A DNA stretch of 64,000 nucleotides from Megalonaias nervosa (Eukaryota > Mollusca > Bivalvia > Unionida > Unionidae), in contig JAECUM010009811.1 of the NCBI GenBank assembly GCA_016617855.1, positions 62,001 through 126,000 of the forward strand, written 5' to 3'. Shown here piece by piece: positions 48,067 to 55,802 of this stretch (position 1 is its first letter; each line of letters begins with the position of its first letter). The translations under genes were made by a program, and so were the position numbers. The notes beneath the pieces were generated by a model that was not told where the DNA came from, made no database searches, and was given only the letters and a program-made list of their open reading frames with translations.

Positions 48067-48504
48067 TTACCAGGGTTTTTGTTTAGCCATAACTACAGTC
48101 AAGGGTCCACCTTCACCGTCGCTGCTCTCAGCGTCACTATCATTTTTGACAGAATCAGATAACATAATCTTTTTTAATTGCATTATACGATTGTCCATAA
48201 TTTTTTTTCTTTCGTATTCACGAGACAGTTCGGATTTAACCTTTTCGATTGACTGTGCAAGAGGTGCAAATAGCTTTACCTGATCATCGTTTACCATAGC
48301 TAGTGATTCAAGCATAGATTGATAAATTAATTTTATAAATCTGTAGTTTGAAGGTAGTGTATATTTATTACCAAATTTTCTCTGTTGCAGTGATTCAAAA
48401 TCGCATATAATTTTCTGAGGGTCGAGATTATCAGATATTTTTATTCCGTTATGTTTTAGTTTTTTAATAGCACAGATAATATCATTGATGTTTTCATGGT
48501 TCAT
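48067..48504 (-). CDS. Unknown 145-aa protein
   Basis: ATG at 48,504, stop at 48,067. Helical, with a Lys/Glu-rich coiled-coil-like middle (about 80-112) and an acidic, Ser-rich tail (SDSVKNDSDAESSDGEGG). No recognised domain. It stands alone between the broken homing endonuclease (convergent) and the non-coding hub to its right. Confidence 0.5.
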   Translation of the reverse strand: MNHENINDIICAIKKLKHNGIKISDNLDPQKIICDFESLQQRKFGNKYTLPSNYRFIKLIYQSMLESLAMVNDDQVKLFAPLAQSIEKVKSELSREYERKKIMDNRIMQLKKIMLSDSVKNDSDAESSDGEGGPLTVVMAKQKPW

Positions 48505-48541
48505 TATATATATATTTATATATTTAAAATAAAAAAATATT

Positions 48542-48577
48542 AGCCCCCATGACTTTTTTTTTTTGTCAGGGGGCTGT
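48542..48577. other. GC-rich hairpin with poly-T loop
   Basis: AGCCCCC-A-TGAC pairs with GTCA-GGGGGCT (one bulge), loop about 12 T. It lies upstream of the 145-aa gene rather than downstream, so a simple terminator role for that gene is unlikely. Confidence 0.7.
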
Positions 48578-48776
48578 TTTTGTGTGATATATGGTTATGA
48601 AATATATACAGATGGTTTATGATTTTGATTTCAGCACAACATATATTGTATGGTTATGAAATATATACAGATGGTTTCTGATTTTGATTTTGATTTTGGA
48701 CGGCACAAACATATAGATGATTCTATGAACATGAAATATATACAAATGGTGATGACGGGGAAATCTTGTCTACGTC

Positions 48777-48885
48777 CAACAGATTTTGTACACTCCCCCC
48801 CCCCATACAAAACCCCGGGGAGTGTAAAAGGTACACCCACCACAAGGGTGTATGGTAGGAGAGTGTATTTTGTCTGTTGTGGATT
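48777..48885. other. Cruciform-like nested palindrome
   Basis: The outer arm CAACAGA (about 48,778) pairs with TCTGTTG (about 48,879-48,885). Inside are two perfect hairpins: TACACTCCCC/GGGGAGTGTA and TACACCC/GGGTGTA. This layout (closing stem plus two internal stems) resembles a T-shaped parvovirus-type terminal hairpin, but it is internal here. Confidence 0.55.
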
Positions 48886-48960
48886 TCGAGGAAATGCTCC
48901 GGTTCCCCCAATTAAATAGCATCAGTCGCCAAATGCAAGATAATATATCTTTAGCATTTT

Positions 48961-49036
48961 TTGACACTCGAACATGCGAGAGTCTGCTGAACTTCGATCT
49001 ACGTCCAACCGCGTTACCACTTCGGCCATCGCTCTC
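48961..49036 (-). other. tRNA-like sequence (class II Leu/Ser-like or Tyr-like), incomplete
   Basis: Minus strand: a 5' GAGAGCG, an A-box-like TGGCCGAAGTGG, GTTGGAC-GTA-GATC in anticodon-arm position and a B-box-like GTTCGAG. The anticodon stem has a mismatch and no 3' strand complements the acceptor, so it is probably a fossil or a Pol III promoter-like remnant rather than a working tRNA. The core TCTACGTCCAAC is repeated at 48,768-48,779 beside the palindrome. Confidence 0.4.
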
Positions 49037-49156
49037 TTATCAATAATACAGTTAAATTTAAGTATATAAAATATTTGTGCTATCTCACAGGACTTGTATT
49101 ACTAATGTAGCGTGAATTTACTTCAATTTTTCAAAATTAATAAAATAATCGCACGT

Positions 49157-49336
49157 ATGAGTTATCGTTCGTTAAGGTCAAAATACGTTAGAGCTAAAAA
49201 TAACTCTACGTACTTGGTATATAAAACTGACGTGAATTTAAAGTTATCAGAGTCAAAAGATGCATCAATATCTCTCTCTGTTACAAACTGCTGCTTCACT
49301 AACAGCAATGCTTACAAAGAACAGATAGATCACTAA
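49157..49336 (+). CDS. Possible small ORF, 59 aa
   Basis: ATG at 49,157; basic N-terminus (MSYRSLRSKYVRAKNN). No known domain. The only plus-strand frame in this gap. Weak support. Confidence 0.2.
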   Translation: MSYRSLRSKYVRAKNNSTYLVYKTDVNLKLSESKDASISLSVTNCCFTNSNAYKEQIDH

Positions 49337-49758
49337 ATAATTAACGAAAAACGATATATATCGTGTCCGTGGGGACTGAAATACCTCGATTATAGATAAC
49401 ATGTATTACAAGGGAGATAATCGTTTAATTTGCTCTACAGAGAGACAGAGCAGAGTTATCGCGCTTCATCACATAATCAATTACAGTGGGGAAAAAATAA
49501 TTTTTATCTGCGTTTTGAGAGAAATGTATATAGAGACCTGCCAAGTGTTACAGATGTTATGATGATTTAGACCCTCACGGAGCAAGAAATCTGACTAAAA
49601 AACAAGCAAGGATAACATAAAACAAGCAAAAATAACATAAAACAAGCAAATTTTCTCAGATCTACAATATTTTCTGAATAATGCGCCGATTGCAAAAGAA
49701 TTTATTCGCTAAACGAACAATGTTGGTGCGCTATCACATGTACATAAATACGACAACT
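49337..49758. other. Non-coding stretch with short tandem repeat
   Basis: AACATAAAACAAGCAAA-type units repeat three times at about 49,600-49,655. No gene seen; lies at the 3' end of the minus-strand structural block. Confidence 0.5.
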
Positions 49759-50622
49759 CTACGAGTGTATATACAAATTAATATTAAGATTCTCTCCTCG
49801 TAGATCCAGAATGTTCCCAGACTGGTCTGTGAGTTTGAAATTTATTCTCGACAATAATGGTTTATGTACACGTAGATAAACGGGGTTAATTGGTTCAGAT
49901 ACAAATAACCACCCAGGCGGAGCTTGAGGACTGAATGTATATAATATATAACCTTGCTCCGCAGTACCACTGCGGTGGCTAGATTTCTCAAGGTCTACTT
50001 GATAGCTGCCATCAATTACATCACATACTAGATTGATTGCGATCGTTGATGTTATATTAACAATGCCTGGTGATATATGACGACCTTCACCGTATGGATC
50101 GTTGTTATGTTTAAGAATAACCGGTGGTGGGGCTATTTTTCTCCATGAATCACATATTCTTTTAAGCTGTTCATCAATAAAATCATTAACTGATTTCTTT
50201 AGCTCTTCAGAGTTAAATCCGGGAATTATAAATGTTGGTAGTTGTTCTTGCGTAATTCCGAAATATTTAAGAAATACTGTTGTAAATAAAAGATTGAGTG
50301 GAACACGCTGTTCTGGATCGTCTTCATTAACTATATAGCCTGTAGCATATCTATCTGTTCTTGGGTTATATAAATGTTTTTCTCTGTTAACAAGAACATT
50401 ATTCATAAACTCTAGATCTGAAGCAACTTGATTCAAATGTTGTATTGTGGCAATTATTTGATTTTTTAAATCATCGCTGTAATAAACATTAATGCTTGAA
50501 AATAAATTTCGTAGATTATTAAATACACGTTCATGTTCAGATTTAATTGTATTAGCATATGAATTTATTAAATCAATATCAAGAGTCACTATTTTACCCT
50601 TTTTACTATCAATGTTTTTCAT
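49759..50622 (-). CDS. Minor capsid/penton-like protein, C-terminal-type half
   Basis: 287 aa, ATG at 50,620-50,622 overlapping the previous gene's stop (ATGA). The first ~150 residues are helical and unfamiliar. From about residue 185 a beta-rich region runs to the end, with YILYTFSPQAPPGW, then NPVYLRVHKPLLSRINFKLTD and GNILDLRGENLNINLYI. The last block is what I associate with the C-terminus of Polinton/adinto minor capsid (penton-like) proteins. The N-terminal half of that family seems to be encoded by the adjacent 214-aa gene, suggesting a split. Name by pattern only. Confidence 0.5.
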   Translation of the reverse strand: MKNIDSKKGKIVTLDIDLINSYANTIKSEHERVFNNLRNLFSSINVYYSDDLKNQIIATIQHLNQVASDLEFMNNVLVNREKHLYNPRTDRYATGYIVNEDDPEQRVPLNLLFTTVFLKYFGITQEQLPTFIIPGFNSEELKKSVNDFIDEQLKRICDSWRKIAPPPVILKHNNDPYGEGRHISPGIVNITSTIAINLVCDVIDGSYQVDLEKSSHRSGTAEQGYILYTFSPQAPPGWLFVSEPINPVYLRVHKPLLSRINFKLTDQSGNILDLRGENLNINLYIHS

Positions 50623-51263
50623 AAATAGTCTTCTATTCTATTTATATGATGTATAGCTCTTTTATCGCCTAAATATTTTAGCCATGGATAAGCATCTTTT
50701 ACTTTTCGATATTCTGGAAGGTTTATAAATATTCTTTTATCCGTGACGAAATCAGATCGTTGTGGTTCTAGTGGTCCTTGATAAACCGGTGAAATATCAA
50801 GCCATCCTAACACTGATCTATTCGAACTTTGATAGATGTCTACGAGATAACCAGGGGAATTTATTTCAATCGCCGCTGATAATGTTGGTTCGTAAGCAGT
50901 AATCGCTATTTTGGATTCTTTTTCTGTAATGGATTTAATTCTGCGTTGAAATTCATCGTTGATCTGATCTATCTGATAACTGCCAGTTGGAATACTAACT
51001 ACTTGCCAATCAGGAGTTCCATCAGGTTTATTCTTATTTGCGAATACTAATGAATTATTTGGCTGTAGTCCACCAAATGACTTTGATCTAATATTAGGCC
51101 AGCTATGATAAACCCGTAACTGTGCTAATGCTATTTCCTTTGCAGGAATTGCGGTTGGAAAGTTAACGCTAAATTCAGGATTGGTCGAACTTAATGAAAT
51201 CATTGTAGTTTTTGATGGAGTCGTATTAGTGACGATCTGCTGAAGTAATTCCCTGTCTGTCAT
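50619..51263 (-). CDS. Minor capsid/penton-like protein, N-terminal-type half
   Basis: 214 aa, ATG at 51,263, 38 bp inside the end of the upstream gene. Contains VNFPTAIP (about 34-41), IPTGSYQIDQINDEFQRRI, and YLVDIYQSSNRSVLGWLD. The Gly-Ser-Tyr-x-Ile...Asn and SV/LLG(F/W) blocks are typical of the jelly-roll minor capsid protein of Polinton-like elements as I know it. Its stop overlaps the start of the 287-aa gene by ATGA, suggesting coupled translation and an interacting product. Confidence 0.5.
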   Translation of the reverse strand: MTDRELLQQIVTNTTPSKTTMISLSSTNPEFSVNFPTAIPAKEIALAQLRVYHSWPNIRSKSFGGLQPNNSLVFANKNKPDGTPDWQVVSIPTGSYQIDQINDEFQRRIKSITEKESKIAITAYEPTLSAAIEINSPGYLVDIYQSSNRSVLGWLDISPVYQGPLEPQRSDFVTDKRIFINLPEYRKVKDAYPWLKYLGDKRAIHHINRIEDYL

Positions 51264-51771
51264 TATTATTATCGTTATTATTTAATTCGTCAAAATCATT
51301 AGCGATCACCTTAAACGCATCATCATAGGTTTTCATCATCATCGCAAATTCAGTATCGGATATTTCACCATCACTAACGCATGAAGAAATATACAAAGAT
51401 AGTTTAGAACATGCTTCTGTCACTGTATGTAATTTAATCATATAATCGTGCAATTTAGCATTTGTACAGGTATCTATCTTTTTAGCTATAATACCGAGAA
51501 CACCAGCAATAGTCGTTGATGCTGAAACAATGATGGTTATAACAGCAGGTGCTGTCATCGTCAATGTTGATAATAATAATCCTGTTCCAGCAATAACAGC
51601 AGAAACCGAGTAAACAACTACATCGATGACAACTATACGCCTTTTGTATTTTTTTATTTTTATGTTATAATAATCAATAAAATCCTTTAGTTTAGTCAGA
51701 CGTTCATATACTTGATTGTATCTGTAACGTTGAACGTCGATGTAGGACTGAGGTCTTTGGTGTTGATCCAT
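51226..51771 (-). CDS. Membrane protein with two transmembrane segments
   Basis: 181 aa, ATG at 51,771. A basic helix (about 28-46) precedes two hydrophobic segments (about 47-69 and 73-96, VVVYSVSAVIAGTGLLL and TAPAVITIIVSAS). The C-terminus is helical and ends in an Asn/Asp-rich tail. It resembles a hairpin-type inner-membrane or SLATT-like protein, but no family is certain. It could be virion membrane or exit related. Overlaps the following gene by 38 bp. Confidence 0.5.
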   Translation of the reverse strand: MDQHQRPQSYIDVQRYRYNQVYERLTKLKDFIDYYNIKIKKYKRRIVVIDVVVYSVSAVIAGTGLLLSTLTMTAPAVITIIVSASTTIAGVLGIIAKKIDTCTNAKLHDYMIKLHTVTEACSKLSLYISSCVSDGEISDTEFAMMMKTYDDAFKVIANDFDELNNNDNNNDRQGITSADRH

Positions 51772-51781
51772 TATTGTTATA

Positions 51782-52558
51782 TTAAGTGATTAATTGTGGT
51801 GTTTCAGCTACAAATTCCAAACACCACCAGTAAGACGTTGCGGTTATTGTTTGATCATCTGCTTCCAGTAAAAATATTTCTTCAGCATCTTTATTTAACA
51901 CTATAGATACAACTCCAGAGAAAGCATCAGTTGAATGACGCCACGGAAATGTTGTAGTATAAATTTTAAACTTTGCAGAGCTAAAGATAGACAGTCTATA
52001 CACACCAGTAACTTTTGCGGTATATTTAATAGTGTTATTTTGCTGTGACCATGTTGTTAATCCTGATGCTACTGTGTACACGATATTGACGATCTGATTG
52101 TGAGGAATTTTAATCAGATTAGTTTTTTGAACAATATTAGGTATTCCACTAACAATATCATTGAGTTTCATGTTAACGTCGGCTAGTTTTATGTCAACGG
52201 TTGGTTGTTCCCCAAAAAATTCTTTAATGGTTTTGTTTATGTTTCTACGAAAATTTAAAAACGTTTCCACGTGTCTAGTAAAAGTACCATTGAGTGTGGT
52301 CATTTCGGTATTGATTGTTTTTAGCGAAGTTGTCGTAGGAATGTTGCTATCGTCTACATATTTCTTCGTTGCAGCGTCAAAATCAGATTCTGGTGTTCTA
52401 AGATTATTAATACCATTATTATTCATGTTGAGAAATGCACGCATTATACCACCGTTGACTAACACGTACTTAGATTCTTGATCATCGACATATTTTTTTG
52501 TTGCGGCGTCTGTATCTACGGTTGGATTTCCAAGGTCTATAATTTTATTTCGATTCAT
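51782..52558 (-). CDS. Fibre/receptor-binding protein with phage-tail-fibre-like repeats
   Basis: 258 aa, ATG at 52,558, overlapping the upstream stop by ATGA. The N-terminus has two repeats of the tail-fibre type, NKIIDLGNPTVDTDAATKKY (about 4-23) and NNGINNLRTPESDFDAATKK (about 48-67), each ending in KKYVDD. Such repeats build trimeric shafts in phage and giant-virus fibres. A helical linker (about 90-125) and a beta-rich C-terminal domain (about 150-258) would form stalk and knob. Host attachment is inferred. Confidence 0.72.
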   Translation of the reverse strand: MNRNKIIDLGNPTVDTDAATKKYVDDQESKYVLVNGGIMRAFLNMNNNGINNLRTPESDFDAATKKYVDDSNIPTTTSLKTINTEMTTLNGTFTRHVETFLNFRRNINKTIKEFFGEQPTVDIKLADVNMKLNDIVSGIPNIVQKTNLIKIPHNQIVNIVYTVASGLTTWSQQNNTIKYTAKVTGVYRLSIFSSAKFKIYTTTFPWRHSTDAFSGVVSIVLNKDAEEIFLLEADDQTITATSYWWCLEFVAETPQLIT

Positions 52559-52881
52559 AATAATGTGACCGTGAATGAATCACCAGCTCGCTTGATAAAA
52601 TCGTTAACTGACTTACCAGAATCTTGTATTTTACCCTGATCGGAGAAAATAACGATATTATTAACAACTGCGGTAGGAATTCGTACGAGTACATCTGTCA
52701 GTTGTATGTTACTCGTTTTTAATCGTCCTTGTTTATCCTGAAAAACAACGACTTCATTTTGATCCACACTTGTAATATTTAATAAATCGTCAATCTCATT
52801 TCTGAGTTGATCAAGAGTTGCGTATTTAGATAAATCAGCTTGCTTCTGAGCTTTGCGAGATCTTCCGTAAATATCTACCAT
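52555..52881 (-). CDS. Small protein, possible fibre base or adaptor
   Basis: 108 aa from ATG 52,881. Starts with a basic stretch (MVDIYGRSRKAQKQADLSKY), then a helix (LDQLRNEIDDLLN) and beta-like segments. Ends overlapping the fibre start by ATGA. Its size and fixed coupling with the fibre gene suggest a fibre-associated protein; no family recognised. Confidence 0.45.
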   Translation of the reverse strand: MVDIYGRSRKAQKQADLSKYATLDQLRNEIDDLLNITSVDQNEVVVFQDKQGRLKTSNIQLTDVLVRIPTAVVNNIVIFSDQGKIQDSGKSVNDFIKRAGDSFTVTLL

Positions 52882-52889
52882 TATATTTA

Positions 52890-53300
52890 TCAATGTCTGT
52901 TTAAATGTGACAATGTGGTATATTCATGCACGACTTTATGAGGTGGTTTTGTTGATTTTGATATAGCATCAAGTACATTAAGTACTTCACGACCACATAT
53001 TGGTGGATCAGTTAATGTTTGTGTTGGTAACGTTGAATACCAAATTGGAGCAATATTATTGCTGACATAATGAAGAAATTCCTTAGGTGGCGCTAATCCA
53101 TATGAATCGAAATAAATAATTCCACGTGGATCAATTGCATATCCAACCCAATGCGTGCCTGGTCCAGAGTTTTTATCGAGATTAATAATACCAGTTTCTA
53201 AATCGCTAGCGATTTTAGGTAATTGATCGCGCATAAAAATACTTCTGAAGTTTTTTATTTTTAGTTTTTTAGCGGCATTAAGTAAATCAAAATTGGACAT
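52890..53300 (-). CDS. Adenain-like cysteine protease
   Basis: 136 aa from ATG 53,300. The residues fit the adenovirus protease/Ulp1 fold: H50 (GTHWVGYAI), D65 (YFDSYG), Q94 and nucleophile C102 (PPICGREVLN). Such enzymes process capsid precursors during maturation. The frame is also open upstream through the 42-bp repeats, with in-frame ATGs, so an N-terminally extended form is possible; I prefer 53,300 because it gives the normal family start (LLNAAKKLKI.NFRSIFMRD). It begins 8 bp after the stop of the core-like gene. Confidence 0.85.
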   Translation of the reverse strand: MSNFDLLNAAKKLKIKNFRSIFMRDQLPKIASDLETGIINLDKNSGPGTHWVGYAIDPRGIIYFDSYGLAPPKEFLHYVSNNIAPIWYSTLPTQTLTDPPICGREVLNVLDAISKSTKPPHKVVHEYTTLSHLNRH

Positions 53301-53308
53301 AGGCGATA

Positions 53309-53430
53309 TCAGTAAACTGTCCCGGGAAGTCTTAGACCCCTTCCGTACCATGAATATGGGGTCCCGGGAAGTCTTAGACCCCTTCCGTACCATGAATATG
53401 GGGTCCCTGGCAATCTTAGACCTCTTCCCT
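53309..53430. repeat. In-frame 42-bp coding repeat, about 2.7 copies
   Basis: The unit contains CCCGGGAAGTCTTAGACC and CTTCCGTACCATGAATATGG. It encodes GRGLRLPGTPYSWY at the end of the core-like protein, and is simultaneously open in the protease frame as MVRKGSKTSRDPIF. Confidence 0.9.
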
Positions 53431-53821
53431 TTTTTTTGGATGTTCTTCTTATCCCGTGTCCAGTTGCTTTCTTTAATGCCATTCCAGCAGCGGTTCCAAC
53501 AGCGCCTAATGCAGCTGCTTTTGCAACAGCTGGAGCTGCAGCGGCTATTAATGCTGGTATAGTTGCGAGAAGTGGAAATATACCACCCGTCTTAGCAATA
53601 TCTTTGATAGCACCCGCAGAAAGATTAAGTTTTATACCTTTATTTGATTTTTTGGCTTCATTGAAGTTTCTGAATTGACGCTCGGTCAACGATAATTTAT
53701 TTGAACCGCTCATCTGTTCTCGCTTTAGCGATATTTTTATTCCACAGTTATTTTTTGATGCTGATTGTAGCTTTTTAATCTGACCAGGAGTCAGGGTAAC
53801 ACTAGCGTGATGATATGACAT
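53309..53821 (-). CDS. Core/pX-like basic protein with hydrophobic segment
   Basis: 170 aa, ATG at 53,821. N-terminal pattern LTPGQIKKLQSASKNNCGIK, repeated in style as LTERQFRNFNEAKKSNKGIK and LSAGAIKDIAK, is typical of the short basic proteins encoded before the protease in Polinton-like elements. An Ala-rich hydrophobic stretch follows (about 80-115), then a basic tail with the 14-aa GRGLRLPGTPYSWY repeats. Comparable to adenovirus pX-type core proteins; DNA condensation or membrane interaction inferred. Confidence 0.6.
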   Translation of the reverse strand: MSYHHASVTLTPGQIKKLQSASKNNCGIKISLKREQMSGSNKLSLTERQFRNFNEAKKSNKGIKLNLSAGAIKDIAKTGGIFPLLATIPALIAAAAPAVAKAAALGAVGTAAGMALKKATGHGIRRTSKKKGRGLRLPGTPYSWYGRGLRLPGTPYSWYGRGLRLPGTVY

Positions 53822-53866
53822 TATAATTATTATCCTGATTTTAAATCAAGGTGATCTAATTACGTG

Positions 53867-55270
53867 TTACAGATTTTCTACTGGGGCATCAACGATTCTC
53901 ATTCGTCCACCAACACCTTCAAGTAACATCGTCTTATCGCTGAGTATGACGGCGATTGCTCTGTAATTCGCAATAACCCCTCGCGTCACACGAGCTCGAA
54001 AAATTATATCAACGACGGACTGTCTAAACAAATCCAAATGTTCCAACGAAAAATAATAAATCGGATATAAGGTTGTAAAATCTAACTGTGATATTTGTAA
54101 ACCAGTATCAATGTTCTGATCACGCCCCATAAACGACATAAGACGATGATATACACGTGCTACATGATTATTTTCAAAATTTAGCAATATTTCTTCAGAA
54201 GGTTCTTGATGTCCGTTTATTTTTAAAGAAACCTCAGAAACACCGAGTTTATCAAAAATCATATTACTTTGTGTTTGATTATTTAATCGTGCAGTATTTT
54301 GAAGCGCGATAAATATATGTCGCGGTGCAGAAACACCTTGCTGAGAAGCTATTTGCCAAGTAAATAAACCATTAATGTTACTTTGAAAAGAATCTGTTGT
54401 CGTAGTCAACCATGACAATGTTGATTTACCACCTTGACTCATAAAAGATAGCAACCGGTCTTCTTCAGATATTGACGGAGTCATCACTGGCATCCACAGT
54501 GAAAGTTTTTTTAGTACTACTTTGCCATGAAGTGCTATGGTTGCAGCATCATCAGCGCCTTCAACGTGCCATATTGCATCATTGTCTGTACCTTTTCTTA
54601 CAAGTACAACTGTATGTTTAGCTCCAAAAATAACCTTTCTAATATTTCTACAAAATCCAAAGATGTGTGACAACGGAATTGCACATGAAAAATCTCTTCT
54701 ATTTCCTTTTAACATTGCTCGACGTGTTGTAAATCCTAAGTTAAATTCTGGATTAGAACCATGAACCACCGGCCACACATCAGCGTCAGCATTGTTGGCA
54801 TTATTTCTTGGTCGTCTTATATGATATTGTCTGTTATCAGGGCGGTCAGAAGTATCCTTTACAAACATCATTGATGGACCAGCTGATCTTGAGTAATCAT
54901 CACTATATCGCGCAAGACCAAGAATCGTCGTGGCAACATCAACATCATCATAGATTGCTTCAATAATTTTTCCATCAATCATGTATATGGCGCTTTTGAA
55001 TAAAGCCATAACACCGTTGTTAACAAAACCAACCATAACATCATCTACATATGCAGTATCGTCTGTTTTTAAAATTTCGCCCTCTACTTCAATAAATGCC
55101 GCAGCAGGTAGAAAATACCTACTTGTATCTTGAACTTGCAGCTCAATTTGTCCTCCACGCTGATTTGGATCTCGTGCATCATAAGAATAATATTGATAAT
55201 CACGCACAGACTCATCCTTGAGTATTGGTGCGTCCATGTCGAACGCGGGATCAGATATACGTTTGAACAT
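53867..55270 (-). CDS. Probable major capsid protein (double jelly-roll type)
   Basis: 467 aa, ATG at 55,270: the largest structural gene, positioned between two core-like genes as in Polintons. Beta-rich throughout. The FSCAIPLSHIFGFCRNIRK block followed by FGAKHTVVLVRKG and a KLSLWMPVM segment (about 225-275) matches the mid-region between the two jelly rolls of capsid proteins in Polinton/adinto-like elements as I know them. Somewhat shorter than many Polinton capsid proteins. Would form trimeric pseudo-hexameric capsomers. The frame is intact. Confidence 0.72.
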   Translation of the reverse strand: MFKRISDPAFDMDAPILKDESVRDYQYYSYDARDPNQRGGQIELQVQDTSRYFLPAAAFIEVEGEILKTDDTAYVDDVMVGFVNNGVMALFKSAIYMIDGKIIEAIYDDVDVATTILGLARYSDDYSRSAGPSMMFVKDTSDRPDNRQYHIRRPRNNANNADADVWPVVHGSNPEFNLGFTTRRAMLKGNRRDFSCAIPLSHIFGFCRNIRKVIFGAKHTVVLVRKGTDNDAIWHVEGADDAATIALHGKVVLKKLSLWMPVMTPSISEEDRLLSFMSQGGKSTLSWLTTTTDSFQSNINGLFTWQIASQQGVSAPRHIFIALQNTARLNNQTQSNMIFDKLGVSEVSLKINGHQEPSEEILLNFENNHVARVYHRLMSFMGRDQNIDTGLQISQLDFTTLYPIYYFSLEHLDLFRQSVVDIIFRARVTRGVIANYRAIAVILSDKTMLLEGVGGRMRIVDAPVENL

Positions 55271-55284
55271 CTTAATTATAATTA

Positions 55285-55758
55285 TTATCGTCTAAAACGA
55301 AGACCACTTCGGGAAGTGAGACCACTTCCTGCTATCAGACTAGCGGTTATATTTTTTTCTTTTTCTGATAATGGTACATCAGCCAACTCTGCTAGTTTTT
55401 GATTAGCAGCTTGATTTATTATTTTACTAATATTTGCAGGCATTACTTCAGTGCTAGGTAATTTTACAGGTTGAGGTCGGACCGCAGGTCTGCGTATTAA
55501 TCGTGTTAGTCTATCCTTGATCGCTGAAAACGCTTTACTAGCGAGATTACCAACAGCACCAATACCTTTTTTACGAACAACATCAATAGCTTTCATCCCC
55601 AGTTGCTTTGCAATCGGTATTGCTTTTGGGGCTATCCTTCTAAACAGACCCTGAACAATATCGCCTAGTCCATCTCCGTAGGTTGTTTTGTATACTGGCA
55701 ATCGAGAATTTACTGCCCTGACCATGGTTGGTCCACACTGAGTACCATGTACGATCAT
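55285..55758 (-). CDS. pVI/pX-like minor virion protein
   Basis: 157 aa, ATG at 55,758. Starts with GDGLGDIVQGLFRRIAPKAI, a glycine-then-amphipathic-helix pattern common to adenovirus pVI/pX-like proteins. A basic central part (RRPAVRPQPVK) and a short C-terminal helix with an Arg-rich end (RSGLRFRR) follow. Probably cleaved by the protease and linked to the capsid interior. Directly upstream of the capsid gene (14 bp). Confidence 0.6.
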   Translation of the reverse strand: MIVHGTQCGPTMVRAVNSRLPVYKTTYGDGLGDIVQGLFRRIAPKAIPIAKQLGMKAIDVVRKKGIGAVGNLASKAFSAIKDRLTRLIRRPAVRPQPVKLPSTEVMPANISKIINQAANQKLAELADVPLSEKEKNITASLIAGSGLTSRSGLRFRR

Positions 55759-55802
55759 TTTATTATAATAACTGTATTTAATTATATACTCAATCCAGTG
55801 AC

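Larger units (their letters stand above)
48505..49100. other. Non-coding hub: hairpins, direct repeats, palindrome, tRNA-like sequence
   Basis: Contains a hairpin at 48,542-48,577 (AGCCCCCATGAC / GTCAGGGGGCT around a T tract); direct repeats of ATGGTTATGAAATATATACA at about 48,590 and 48,650 with a weaker third near 48,731; the cruciform-like palindrome at 48,777-48,885; and the tRNA-like sequence at 48,961-49,036. No coding signal. Candidates: origin, packaging signal or transcription boundary. Confidence 0.5.

Noticed and set aside
51226..53821. Programmed frameshift signals between structural genes
   Set aside because: These genes have their own ATGs and short overlaps or gaps, so reinitiation or separate starts explain them.
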